From an uncultured Flavobacteriales bacterium (GTDB lineage Bacteria > Bacteroidota > Bacteroidia > Palsa-965): a DNA stretch of 63,900 nt. The notes under the pieces are model-generated. The model had not been told where the DNA came from. It worked only from the letters and a program-made list of their open reading frames with translations, and searched no databases. Positions 27,876 to 36,824 of the stretch are shown here, one piece after another. The stretch spans positions 1-63,900 of the forward strand of contig CAIQQJ010000178.1 in the NCBI GenBank assembly GCA_903873905.1, written 5' to 3'. Numbering within the stretch: position 1 is the stretch's first letter; each line of letters begins with the position of its first letter. Position numbers and translations under genes: made by a program.

Positions 27876-27974
27876 TGTTTGATGGTTGATTTTTGATGTT
27901 GGATTGTAATCTTGCGAACGCGATCATAAAAAAAACAAATATTCAATCAAAAATCAAAAATCAACTATCAAACA
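27876..27974. repeat. Long hairpin in the dapB-lepB spacer
   Basis: A 21-nt arm (27876-27896, TGTTTGATGGTTGATTTTTGA) pairs with 27954-27974 with a single G-U wobble. The loop is 57 nt. It fills most of the spacer and could end or attenuate transcription from dapB into lepB, or protect the dapB mRNA. Confidence 0.6.
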
Positions 27975-28015
27975 TCAAAAATCCCTTCTTACCTTTCGCT
28001 CTCTTAAAATAGCCT

Positions 28016-29671
28016 ATGCAAACCATTCATATTTTCCTTCTCATTTCCGCAGTTCTTTTGCTTGTCGGACTTTACAAAACTTTTGAAAAAGCCGGTGAAA
28101 AAGGATGGAAAGCTTTTATTCCCGTTTACAATTTTATTGTTTGGCTGAAGATCATCAAGAAACCTTGGTGGTGGATTTTTCTTGTTATGATTCCGACAGT
28201 AGGATTCTACATGTTGCCAATCATGATTGTTTTGCTTTCAAATTGTTTCGGGAAAAGAAAATTCGCACAACATGTTCTTGCTGTGTTTGGTTATTTTATT
28301 TGGCTTCCGTATTTGGGATTTTCAAAAGAAATAAAATTTACGGGCGTTCCTCCAGAAGACAAAAAGAAACCAATGTTGAAAGAGTGGGGCGAAGCGGGAA
28401 TTTTTGCAATTATCGCTGCAACATTAATCCGCACCTTTTTCTTCGAGGCATTTGTAATTCCATCTTCTTCTATGGAAGGAACATTATTGGTGGGCGATTA
28501 TTTATTCGTCAGCAAAATGAGTTATGGTGCGAAAGTTCCTGCTATTCCATTGACAGTTCCCTTCACGCACAACACATTGCCATTGACAGAAACCACGCCA
28601 TCTTATCTTAAATGGATTGAACTTCCTTATTGGCGTTTGCCAGGTTTCGGAAAAGTGGAACGTAATGATATTGTTGTTTTTAATTTTCCCGAAGGCGATT
28701 CAGTTTATACGCCGAATCGAAACACAACTTATTATCAGGTTGTGAGAGAAGCTGCATTTAGAAATCATTCTTCTGAAGCTGCCATTCGTCAGCAGATTAT
28801 TGATAACGATATGTTGGTTGTTCATCCAATTGACAAGGAAGACAACTATGTGAAACGTTGCGTTGCCATTTCAGGTGATAAATTGGAAGTGAGAAAGCAT
28901 GTTCTCTATATCAATGGACAAAAAGCCTACGTTCCGAAAAATTTGCAGTACGGATATTTTGTAAAATCCTCCAATGCAAATGCGCTTGATGCTATCAGAA
29001 AAAAATATGCAATTGAAAAAGAGCCTGATGAAAGTACAGACGCTGTTCATCAGATGGGATTTGATCATTTGTTGCAATGTTCTGAAGATGATTTGCAAAA
29101 AATAAAACCTTATTGCGATACCATTATCATGAATGAGGATACTGCAGGTTCATTCAATCCTGAGCTTAATGTTTTTCCACACACCGCTTTTTTCAAATGG
29201 AACAAAGACAATTTCGGACCAATCATCATTCCTAAAAAAGGAATGACCGTTCATCTTTCCATTGACAGTCTGCCACTTTGGGAACGCGCAATTCGCGTTT
29301 ATGAAAACAATACGCTCGAAGTAAAAGGAGGCAAATTTTTCATCAACGGAACTGAAACTTCCACCTATACTTTCCAACAAGATTATTATTGGATGATGGG
29401 AGATAATCGTCATAACTCTCTTGACTCCCGTTTCTGGGGATATGTTCCTGCCGATCACATTGTGGGAAAACCAGTTTTCGTTTGGATGTCGAAAGGAGAA
29501 GAAACAGGTTTCCGACCTGAACGCATGATGAGTTTTGTTTCGAAAGAAGGACTTTCCAAATCTTATTTGTGGTGGGTTGTTGGTGGAATTCTTATCATCA
29601 TCGGTTACGGCCAGTTCAAGAATCGTGGAAAATCAAACGATCCAAAAAAAGTTCCTGCGAAGAAAAAATAG
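28016..29671 (+). CDS. lepB: Signal peptidase I, long form with extra membrane domains
   Basis: 551 residues, twice the length of the E. coli enzyme core. N-terminal ~110 residues are three hydrophobic segments around GWKAFIPVYNF and KKPWWWIF, resembling the DUF5684 fold. Then comes the peptidase: a membrane anchor, the nucleophile Ser in VIPSSSMEGTLLVGDY, and the general-base Lys in DNYVKRCVAISGD, with a long insertion before box E (YYWMMGDNRHNSLDSRFWG). A final C-terminal membrane segment follows. It removes signal peptides from exported proteins. It is followed by a second lepB. Confidence 0.93.
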   Translation: MQTIHIFLLISAVLLLVGLYKTFEKAGEKGWKAFIPVYNFIVWLKIIKKPWWWIFLVMIPTVGFYMLPIMIVLLSNCFGKRKFAQHVLAVFGYFIWLPYLGFSKEIKFTGVPPEDKKKPMLKEWGEAGIFAIIAATLIRTFFFEAFVIPSSSMEGTLLVGDYLFVSKMSYGAKVPAIPLTVPFTHNTLPLTETTPSYLKWIELPYWRLPGFGKVERNDIVVFNFPEGDSVYTPNRNTTYYQVVREAAFRNHSSEAAIRQQIIDNDMLVVHPIDKEDNYVKRCVAISGDKLEVRKHVLYINGQKAYVPKNLQYGYFVKSSNANALDAIRKKYAIEKEPDESTDAVHQMGFDHLLQCSEDDLQKIKPYCDTIIMNEDTAGSFNPELNVFPHTAFFKWNKDNFGPIIIPKKGMTVHLSIDSLPLWERAIRVYENNTLEVKGGKFFINGTETSTYTFQQDYYWMMGDNRHNSLDSRFWGYVPADHIVGKPVFVWMSKGEETGFRPERMMSFVSKEGLSKSYLWWVVGGILIIIGYGQFKNRGKSNDPKKVPAKKK

Positions 29672-29682
29672 TTTAGGAATTC

Positions 29683-29712
29683 GAATCTTCGAAATTGGAA
29701 ATTCGAAGATTC
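29683..29712. other. Hairpin between the two lepB genes
   Basis: GAATCTTCGAA / TTCGAAGATTC (29683-29693 with 29702-29712) is a perfect 11-bp stem with an 8-nt loop. No T run follows, so it is a structured spacer rather than a clear terminator. Related ATTCGAAGATT pieces recur after the second lepB. Confidence 0.55.
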
Positions 29713-29791
29713 AAAACCCTTTTTATTTGATCATCGTATTTGTAATGGAATTCAATTTCAAATTTTCAATTTTCAAATTTCGAATATTCCA

Positions 29792-31033
29792 ATGGATGAT
29801 AGTATTATTCCCGATGATAAAAAGTTTGAAAATTCGGACGCGTTCATTGCTGGAAATGATGATCCATCGGCTGATTATGAAATATCGAATGATTCGGATT
29901 CTATAGTTCCACCGAATATCAATTCCGTGATTCCTGAAGGAAATCCAATTCCCCAAAAAGGGAAAAAGAGAAAAGCACCTTTTCGAGAATGGTTTGAAGC
30001 ATTGGCATTTGCTTTCATCGGAGTGTTGATTGTGAAAGCATTTATTTTCGAACCTTTCGCAATTCCATCCGCTTCCATGGACAACACTTTGCTTGAAGGT
30101 GATTACATCGTTGTGAATAAGCTTGCTTATGGAGCACGCCTGCCACAGACACCTTTGAGTCTTCCGTTTTCACACCAAACCATTGGTAGTTTTCCTTCCT
30201 ATGTGACTTGGTGGACTTGGAATTACCATAGAGTCCCAGGGTATTCCGAAATCAAACGCAATGATGTTATAGTTTTTAATTTTCCTGCGGAAGAACTTTT
30301 TCCTTTAACAGGAAAAGCCACGAATTATCCAGTTGATCATCGTACTCATTTTATTAAGCGTTGTGTTGCGTTGCCTGGAGATACTTTTAAAATTGAGGAC
30401 CGCGAAGTTTTTGTCAATAGAACCAAATTGCCTTTTCCTAAAAATGTTTTGTTCAATTACAATGTAAAAATGGATTCTGCAGATCGTGTTGGTTTGAAAT
30501 TGAAAAAACTGGGAATGGTTCGTGAATGTCAACAGGGAAATTATAGTATTCTGACAATAACGCTACTCCCTAAACAGGCCGACAGTCTTCGATTGATCAG
30601 TAAGATTGTTTCTGTTGAAGCGGAAAATTCACATGCTGGCGCATATGACGGACAAATTTTTCCGCACGATGAAAGATTTGCTTGGAACCAAGATAATTTC
30701 GGCACTATCATCATTCCGAAAAAAGGAGCGACCATTCATCTTTCTGCAGATTCACTTTCGATTTATGAAAGAATTATTGTGAGCTATGAACACAACCGTA
30801 TTGACGTAAAGAATGATTCCATTTTTATCAATGGAAAATACGCTACGACTTATACGTTTAAATTGAATTATTATTTCATGATGGGTGACAACAGGCACTA
30901 CTCTATGGATTCGCGATATTGGGGATTTGTTCCCGAAGATCATATTGTAGGAAAAGCGACGATGATTTTATTTTCTTACGACAAACCGGATGGTCACGTA
31001 AGATGGGATCGATGTTTTAAAACGATTGAATAA
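29792..31033 (+). CDS. lepB: Signal peptidase I, second copy
   Basis: 413 residues. After an acidic N-terminal region (MDDSIIPDDKKFENSD and following, about 65 residues) come a single anchor (FREWFEALAFAFIGVLIVKAF), the catalytic Ser in AIPSASMDNTLLEGDY, and Lys in HFIKRCVALPGD, with box E FMMGDNRHYSMDSRYWG. It lacks the N-terminal membrane module and C-terminal helix of its neighbour. Both copies keep the Ser/Lys dyad, so both should be active. The pair likely arose by old duplication; the proteins differ greatly. Different substrate sets are possible. Confidence 0.93.
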   Translation: MDDSIIPDDKKFENSDAFIAGNDDPSADYEISNDSDSIVPPNINSVIPEGNPIPQKGKKRKAPFREWFEALAFAFIGVLIVKAFIFEPFAIPSASMDNTLLEGDYIVVNKLAYGARLPQTPLSLPFSHQTIGSFPSYVTWWTWNYHRVPGYSEIKRNDVIVFNFPAEELFPLTGKATNYPVDHRTHFIKRCVALPGDTFKIEDREVFVNRTKLPFPKNVLFNYNVKMDSADRVGLKLKKLGMVRECQQGNYSILTITLLPKQADSLRLISKIVSVEAENSHAGAYDGQIFPHDERFAWNQDNFGTIIIPKKGATIHLSADSLSIYERIIVSYEHNRIDVKNDSIFINGKYATTYTFKLNYYFMMGDNRHYSMDSRYWGFVPEDHIVGKATMILFSYDKPDGHVRWDRCFKTIE

Positions 31034-31151
31034 ATTTGAAAATTTAATATTCGAAGATTTGAAATTCAAAACCATCAGAATTCTGATATTAAATTTCACT
31101 TATTCCCAAAAATAATTTTCAGAATTTCGAATTTCAAATAATCGAATATTA

Positions 31152-31931
31152 ATGCACGAACTTCTTTCCAATTTCAATTTTTATTTTTTATTGGTTGCTG
31201 CTTTCTCAGCAGGATTTATTGACGCGATTGTTGGAGGAGGAGGATTGATCCAATTGCCTGCATTCTTCCTTGCATTTCCAAGTATTGCACCTGCAGTAAT
31301 TCTAGGATCAAATAAATTTGCCTCGTTTTCTGGAACTTCAGTTGCTACGGTGGGCTATTTGCGAAAGCGACCTGTGAAATGGCAAGCAGTATTGCCCGCT
31401 GTTATTACGGCATTGGTATTTTCAATGATCGGTGCGCATCTTGTTTCGCTTTTCGATAAAAATCTTCTGAAACCTTTTGTTCTAGTTCTTCTCATTTTAG
31501 TTGCCATTTATACTTTTTTCAAAAAGGAATTGGGCTTGACACAGAAAAAAGGAGTGGAGGGAATTCAGATTACAATTGCATCCTTGCTAGCCGGTGCACT
31601 TCTTGGATTGTATGATGGGTTTTTCGGACCGGGCACTGGAAGTTTTTTGATTCTTATTTACATCAGTGTTTTTGGATTTGATTTCTTAGATGCATCAGTA
31701 AGTGCGAAGGTTATTAATTGCGCAACAAATGCGGCGGCACTTTGCTATTTTATTTACACGGGGAATATTCGATTCGATTTAGCCATTCCTGTAGCGATTT
31801 GTAATATGATCGGTTCTTTTCTTGGTGTGAGAATGGCTTTACTAAAAGGCAGCGGATTTGTAAGAGTGCTTTTTCTTATTGTTGTTAGCGGAATGATTTT
31901 GAAATTTGCTTGGGATATTTTTTATAAATGA
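31152..31931 (+). CDS. TauE/SafE (TSUP) family permease
   Basis: A 259-residue inner-membrane protein with about eight hydrophobic segments and the duplicated TSUP signature: FIDAIVGGGGLIQLPAF in the first half and LGLYDGFFGPGTGSFLI in the second. Members export or import sulfur-containing or organic anions (sulfite, sulfoacetate, taurine). The substrate is not deducible. The stop codon overlaps the WbqC start by 4 bases (ATGA), so the two are coupled. Confidence 0.92.
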   Translation: MHELLSNFNFYFLLVAAFSAGFIDAIVGGGGLIQLPAFFLAFPSIAPAVILGSNKFASFSGTSVATVGYLRKRPVKWQAVLPAVITALVFSMIGAHLVSLFDKNLLKPFVLVLLILVAIYTFFKKELGLTQKKGVEGIQITIASLLAGALLGLYDGFFGPGTGSFLILIYISVFGFDFLDASVSAKVINCATNAAALCYFIYTGNIRFDLAIPVAICNMIGSFLGVRMALLKGSGFVRVLFLIVVSGMILKFAWDIFYK

Positions 31932-32560
31932 TTAATTCATCAAATATTATTTTGCCTTGTGTTTACCTTGGACCTATCCAGTGGTATTCGAAACTGCTAT
32001 TGCATCCAGAAATTCTAATTGATCAGCACGAAAATTATGTCAAACAAACTTGGCGAAATCGATGTAGAATTGTTGGTGCTAATGGAATTCAGGATTTGGT
32101 AATTCCAATTCATCTTGCAGGAAATCATACGCCAATGAATGATGTGAAAATTAATTACGATGGAATCTGGCAAAGACAACATTGGCAATCGATACGTTCC
32201 GCTTATGGAAATTCTCCCTTCTTCGATTTTTATGCCGATTATTTTTCTCCCTTCTACGAAAGTACTAGATGGGAAAATCTGATTGATTACAATTCTGAAA
32301 TTTTATCGATCACCATTAGGTTATTAAAACTTGATGTGAAAATTTCTTTGACCGATGAATATTTTGACGCAAAGGATAATGCAACTGATTTTCGAAAAAT
32401 AATTTCTCCAAAAAAAACCATTGAAGAAGATTCTGATTTTTCTCCCAAAAGATATGTTCAGGTTTTTGAAGAACGTCACGGTTTTATTCCAAATCTCAGC
32501 GTTATTGATTTGTTGTGTTGTTGTGGATCAGCATCGAAGGAAATTATTGTTTCACACTAA
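31928..32560 (+). CDS. WbqC family protein
   Basis: A 210-residue protein with the WbqC pattern (LPCVYLGPIQWYSKLL, DQHENYVKQTWRNRCRIVGANG, VPIHLAG, WQRQHWQSIRSAYGNSPFF). WbqC-like proteins occur in polysaccharide loci and are thought to be glycine/amino-acid-transfer-related, with function not fixed. In many Bacteroidota wbqC follows lepB, as here after a permease. Ends before a repeat block. Confidence 0.88.
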   Translation: MINSSNIILPCVYLGPIQWYSKLLLHPEILIDQHENYVKQTWRNRCRIVGANGIQDLVIPIHLAGNHTPMNDVKINYDGIWQRQHWQSIRSAYGNSPFFDFYADYFSPFYESTRWENLIDYNSEILSITIRLLKLDVKISLTDEYFDAKDNATDFRKIISPKKTIEEDSDFSPKRYVQVFEERHGFIPNLSVIDLLCCCGSASKEIIVSH

Positions 32561-32570
32561 TCACTAATAA

Positions 32571-32605
32571 TCCGCACATCTGCACATCAGAAATCTGCAC
32601 ATCAC
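32571..32605 (-). repeat. Dispersed short repeat, ATCTGCACATC family (copy 3)
   Basis: CCGCACATCTGCACATCAG plus AAATCTGCACATCAC; it overlaps the stop codon of the minus-strand gene that ends at 32602, as copy 1 does for clpB. Confidence 0.6.
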
Positions 32606-32982
32606 TTTTTTTTCCTTGCTTTAGGAATTTTCCCCACTCTTGCATCTCCTTTCAAAATCATTTCGCAAATACGAATGGCTGAACTTTCAAAATCATCGGC
32701 TTCAACCGGAATCATTTGCCATTCAGTTTCTTTTTTTCCATCTGACAAAAGAAAAACGGAATGCATAGAAGGAAATTCTTTTTTCAAGGACGCATGATGT
32801 TCAGTTGATGTTGCCATCCAAATTCCATTAGCATCTTCATGATCATCTCGCTGACGAAGGATTATCATTATTTTTTCACGAAGATATATCGCGTGACAAC
32901 CAAACATCGGTTTGATGACAATGTTCAGAGGAGAAAGTAAGTCGGTAACAAAGGGGAATGGAACTTTTCGTGAGGCTGCCAT
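32602..32982 (-). CDS. Conserved small protein, TfoX-N-like
   Basis: A 126-residue protein starting at the ATG 32982 (a TTG three codons upstream is possible). The core KPMFGCHAIYLREKIMIIL resembles the TfoX N-terminal fold; later parts NGIWMATSTEHHASLKKEFPS and TEWQMIPVEADDFE are typical of a widespread uncharacterised family in this phylum. The C-terminus is basic (GKIPKARKKK). No catalytic motif. Function unknown; the TfoX relation is only by pattern. Confidence 0.65.
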   Translation of the reverse strand: MAASRKVPFPFVTDLLSPLNIVIKPMFGCHAIYLREKIMIILRQRDDHEDANGIWMATSTEHHASLKKEFPSMHSVFLLSDGKKETEWQMIPVEADDFESSAIRICEMILKGDARVGKIPKARKKK

Positions 32983-32997
32983 TTCACACAAATAAAA

Positions 32998-34116
32998 TTA
33001 TCCTGCGAGGACTTCATTAAGTGGGGGTAAATTTCCCAATCGCTTTAATGTAATGATATGTGAACGCAACGCTTGTCCGAATGTCTCATTTTCCAAATAA
33101 GGAATACCACATTCTTGCGCAGTTTGTTTTACAATTTTTGCAATTTCAGGATAATGAATATGACAGATTTTCGGAAACAAATGATGTTCCACTTGAAAAT
33201 TCAGTCCGCCGATATACCAAGAAATCCACTTGCTATCGCGTGCAAAATCGACCGTTGTGTTCATTTGGTGAATTGCCCAATTATTTTGAATGGAACCATT
33301 TGCATCAGGCATTGGATGCGTTGTACCTTCAACGGTATGCGCCATTTGAAATATGACAGAAAGAATGATTCCCGCAAGAACGTGCATGATAATAAACCCT
33401 GTAACAATTTCCCATACAGGAATATTCAAATAATAAATGGGAACAAATAGTAGCACGAAGAAATAGGCCAGTTTGTTGAAAATGATTTCGAAAAAGAAAA
33501 ATGTATTCTCAGATTTCGTATTGGGATTTACGCCGTTTTTAGTGTAACGGATAAACTGAATAAAATCTTTTAAGGTTGACCAATACAATGTAATTATGCC
33601 ATAAAACAGAAACGCATAAATGAATTGCAATTTTTGAAATCCGTGAAGTTTGGTGTGTGGAGAAAAACGCATTCCTAACTTGTCATCGATATCATCATCG
33701 AGGCCTGTAACGTTTGTGTAAGTGTGATGAAGAATGTTGTGTTGGAGTTTCCAATTATGGGACGAACCGCCGCATAAGTTCACTGTAAAGCCCAGAATGT
33801 TATTGACAAGTTTGCTTTTTGTATAGGCACCGTGGTTAGCATCATGCATCACGCTCATTCCAACACCAGCCATACCTATACCCATTATGGCCCATAAAAT
33901 AAGACTGATCCATGCAGCAGGCTGTAAAACACAAATAGCAATAAACGGCAGAACGTAAGTAGAAATAAGCACGATGGATTTTACAACCATCTTTCTGTTG
34001 TAATAAATTGAAATCTTATTGTCTTTGAAATAAGAGTCAACGCGGCTTTTCACTTTTGTGAAAAATTCATTTTTATCCTGACTGATAAATTTTATCTGAC
34101 CTTTTGGTTGTTTCAT
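32998..34116 (-). CDS. Membrane fatty acid desaturase
   Basis: A 372-residue di-iron desaturase of the acyl-lipid/linoleoyl-CoA type. Three histidine boxes: HDANHGAY, HNILHHTYTN and the HxxHH-type QVEHHLFP. Four or more hydrophobic segments lie between. It introduces double bonds in membrane fatty acids, useful for cold adaptation. No cytochrome b5 domain is fused; electrons must come from a separate ferredoxin or cytochrome. Starts with KQPKGQIKF. Separate from its neighbours by strand runs and spacing. Confidence 0.93.
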   Translation of the reverse strand: MKQPKGQIKFISQDKNEFFTKVKSRVDSYFKDNKISIYYNRKMVVKSIVLISTYVLPFIAICVLQPAAWISLILWAIMGIGMAGVGMSVMHDANHGAYTKSKLVNNILGFTVNLCGGSSHNWKLQHNILHHTYTNVTGLDDDIDDKLGMRFSPHTKLHGFQKLQFIYAFLFYGIITLYWSTLKDFIQFIRYTKNGVNPNTKSENTFFFFEIIFNKLAYFFVLLFVPIYYLNIPVWEIVTGFIIMHVLAGIILSVIFQMAHTVEGTTHPMPDANGSIQNNWAIHQMNTTVDFARDSKWISWYIGGLNFQVEHHLFPKICHIHYPEIAKIVKQTAQECGIPYLENETFGQALRSHIITLKRLGNLPPLNEVLAG

Positions 34117-34349
34117 TAGTTGATTAAGAGATTCGTTGACGGGGCGAACTGATTTTTACTTGAATGGTACTAAGATACGGAGAATTACCCTGCGGAATTT
34201 TGACTAAAACCTACTGAATATGGCTTTAAATTGTATTATAATGCAATTTATGATTGGCATGGAAGAAATAAATGAGTGAAATCGCGTGAAATGATAAGGA
34301 AATATTTTGTGAAGAGATTAATCGGTTTTTTCACAAACAAGCATAAAAA

Positions 34350-34378
34350 AACTCCGAAAGTATTAGACTTTCGGAGTT
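34350..34378 (-). terminator. Terminator of pckA
   Basis: A perfect 12-bp stem AACTCCGAAAGT / ACTTTCGGAGTT with a 5-nt loop, then six T residues on the minus strand. Confidence 0.93.
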
Positions 34379-34396
34379 CTTCAATTCAATAATAAT

Positions 34397-36016
34397 TTAA
34401 GCGTTTACTGACTCCAATTTTGGAGCAGCTTCAAGAATTTCTTTAGAAACTCCAGATGCATATTGCTCAAAGTTTTTTACGAAACCTGAAGCAAGTTTTG
34501 CAGCCTGTATATCGAAAGCATTTTTGTCTTTCCAGGTATTACGTGGCTCCATAATTTCTGTTGGAACATTTGGACAAGTTTTAGGGAAATGCAAATTGAA
34601 GTTTGGTGTAACACCGTATTCAACATCAGCCAATTTTCCTTCGAGAGCAGCTGTAATGAGTGCACGTGTGAAAGAAAGTTTTATTCTTGATCCAACGCCA
34701 TAGGCGCCACCTGTCCAGCCGGTATTTACCAACCAAACATTGATGTCTGGATTTGATTTCAATTTATTGCCAAGTAACTCAGCATATTTTCCAGGGTGAA
34801 GTGGAAGGAAAGCCTTTCCAAAACATGCAGAGAAAGTTGTTTGCGGTTCTGTAATTCCCATTTCTGTTCCGGCAACTTTTGCAGTGTAACCGGAAATGAA
34901 ATGATACATCGCTTGAGCAGTGGTTAGTTTTGAAATAGGAGGAATGACTCCGAAAGCATCTGCAGTGAGGAAGAAAATGTTCTTTGGTGCAGAACCAATT
35001 GATGGCTCCATTGCGTTTGCAATGTGATTGATGGGATAGGCAACACGCGTGTTTTCAGTCTTCCCTGTGTCTTTGAAATCAACCAAACGAGTATTCTCAT
35101 CCATTCCGATGTTTTCCAAAAGCGCACCGAATTTGATTGCTTCCCAAATTTCCGGTTCTTTCTCTTTCGTAAGATCAATGCATTTTGCATAACATCCGCC
35201 CTCAATATTGAAAACGCTTGATTCTGACCAACCGTGTTCATCATCTCCAATCAAGTTTCTGTTTGGATCAGCAGACAATGTTGTTTTTCCTGTACCGGAA
35301 AGTCCAAAGAAAATTGCAGTATCACCAAACTTGCCTTGATTCGCTGAGCAATGCATTGACAAAACACCTTTTTCCTGTGGAAGAATATAATTCAGCAAAG
35401 AAAAAATTCCTTTTTTGATTTCGCCGGTATAACCTGTTCCACCAATGAGGATGATTTTTCTTGTAAAATTCAGAATTGCGAAATTGTGTTGGCGCGTTCC
35501 GTCAATTTTTGGATCAGCCATGAAATCGGGTGCACAAACAATGCTCCATTCCGGATTGAAGGATTGAATTTCTTCTTGTGTTGGACGGAGGAAAAGATTA
35601 TTTGCAAAAAGATTTGACCAAGGTTTTTCTGTTACAACACGAATGTTCAAACGATATTTCGGATCAGCACAAGCATAAGAATCACGCACATAAACTTCTT
35701 TTCCTTCGAGATATGCAGCAACACGATTGTAAAGCGCGTCAAATTTTGCAGAATCGAATTTGATGTTGATGTCACCCCACCAAACAGTTTTTTCTGTGAT
35801 GTCATCACAAACAACAAATTTATCTTTAGGCGATCGTCCTGTAAATTCACCCGTGTCAACCGCAAGCGCGCCTGTATTGCAGAGTACGCCATCGCCACTA
35901 GCAATGGTTTCTTCAATTAATTCCGCAGGAGATAAATTCCAGTACGCAGCCTCTACTTTGTCGAGACCGAGAGTTGCAAGAGTTGAATTCTTGCCTTTGA
36001 AGCCAAATTCTTTCAT
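34397..36016 (-). CDS. pckA: Phosphoenolpyruvate carboxykinase (ATP)
   Basis: A 539-residue ATP-dependent PEPCK that interconverts oxaloacetate and PEP, linking the TCA cycle to gluconeogenesis. The P-loop GLSGTGKTTLSADPNRNLIGDD is followed by EHGWS; the substrate motif RSPKDKF and an arginine-rich site GTRQHNF are in the N-terminal half. Length normal. A CAAAATTA box lies about 80 nt upstream and a strong terminator follows, so it is monocistronic. Confidence 0.97.
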   Translation of the reverse strand: MKEFGFKGKNSTLATLGLDKVEAAYWNLSPAELIEETIASGDGVLCNTGALAVDTGEFTGRSPKDKFVVCDDITEKTVWWGDINIKFDSAKFDALYNRVAAYLEGKEVYVRDSYACADPKYRLNIRVVTEKPWSNLFANNLFLRPTQEEIQSFNPEWSIVCAPDFMADPKIDGTRQHNFAILNFTRKIILIGGTGYTGEIKKGIFSLLNYILPQEKGVLSMHCSANQGKFGDTAIFFGLSGTGKTTLSADPNRNLIGDDEHGWSESSVFNIEGGCYAKCIDLTKEKEPEIWEAIKFGALLENIGMDENTRLVDFKDTGKTENTRVAYPINHIANAMEPSIGSAPKNIFFLTADAFGVIPPISKLTTAQAMYHFISGYTAKVAGTEMGITEPQTTFSACFGKAFLPLHPGKYAELLGNKLKSNPDINVWLVNTGWTGGAYGVGSRIKLSFTRALITAALEGKLADVEYGVTPNFNLHFPKTCPNVPTEIMEPRNTWKDKNAFDIQAAKLASGFVKNFEQYASGVSKEILEAAPKLESVNA

Positions 36017-36096
36017 TTTTATTATCTTTTTATTAGAAAAAACGGAATATTAATTTCCTGTTTTTCTGGGTTAACAAATGATGAATAATCAGGCCA

Positions 36097-36104
36097 CAAA
36101 ATTA
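36097..36104 (-). promoter_or_regulatory. Candidate -7 box (TAATTTTG) for pckA
   Basis: Plus-strand CAAAATTA, a TAnnTTTG match. Leader about 75 nt. No -33 TTG at ideal spacing. Confidence 0.45.
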
Positions 36105-36128
36105 GGAATTCCCTTCCAATGTCGTGTC

Positions 36129-36674
36129 TTAATTGACTTTCTTGCCTTTACATTCCGCATATTCAGAAACGATGACTAATGGTTTGTCAGTCAGTTGAGT
36201 GCGGACATCACGGACGAAAATCTCTTGTTCTCTTGTTGATAACTCGGTAAGTTTTAAACAGTAATCTTTCTCACCTTCTCGGCCCCACTGATACTCGTCA
36301 TACTTTGGATGTGAAGGTTGGGCATCCAACCACTTAACGAAGCTCTCTTGGGTCTGCCAATCAATTCCCGCCCCAATGCTAATGAAGGAAATGCTTAAGC
36401 GATAATTGTTCTTATTCGTATCATTCACAACTGTTGTATTATTTGCAACAACGGTTGTTGTATTTACAGAATCGGGTGGATTATAAACAGTGATTGTTGC
36501 GGTGGTTGATTCGTCGGTTTTGATTTGGACTTCGCCTTGTGTAGTGATTTGCGTGTATGAAGCTGGAGTGGCTTGTGTATTGTTTCCATAGGCATTTGAA
36601 GCAGCCACCGATTTTTGATGGTGACAAGCGCTCAGTAAAATTAAAATACTTGCGAGGTAGAAGAGAGTTTTCAT
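36129..36674 (-). CDS. Hypothetical lipoprotein
   Basis: A 181-residue lipoprotein. The ATG at about 36674 gives MKTLFYLASILILLSAC with a clear lipobox (LSAC); the frame extends 34 codons further but without signal features. A Thr/Asn-rich linker (SVNTTTVVANNTTVVN) leads to a C-terminal domain with SISFISIGAGIDWQTQESFVKWL and EYAECKG. No family recognised. It lies upstream of pckA on the same strand with a promoter box of pckA between. Confidence 0.7.
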   Translation of the reverse strand: MKTLFYLASILILLSACHHQKSVAASNAYGNNTQATPASYTQITTQGEVQIKTDESTTATITVYNPPDSVNTTTVVANNTTVVNDTNKNNYRLSISFISIGAGIDWQTQESFVKWLDAQPSHPKYDEYQWGREGEKDYCLKLTELSTREQEIFVRDVRTQLTDKPLVIVSEYAECKGKKVN

Positions 36675-36824
36675 AAAATATATTTGAAAAGTTTGAATGT
36701 TTAAAGGTAGTCTTTCTAAAAACGTGCCAAATTCATTCCACACACTATGATAGCTTGCAGTACAGTGCAGGCTCAAAATAATTTTACATTTTAAATTCCG
36801 AATTTTGAGTTGTTAAGTAGCACT

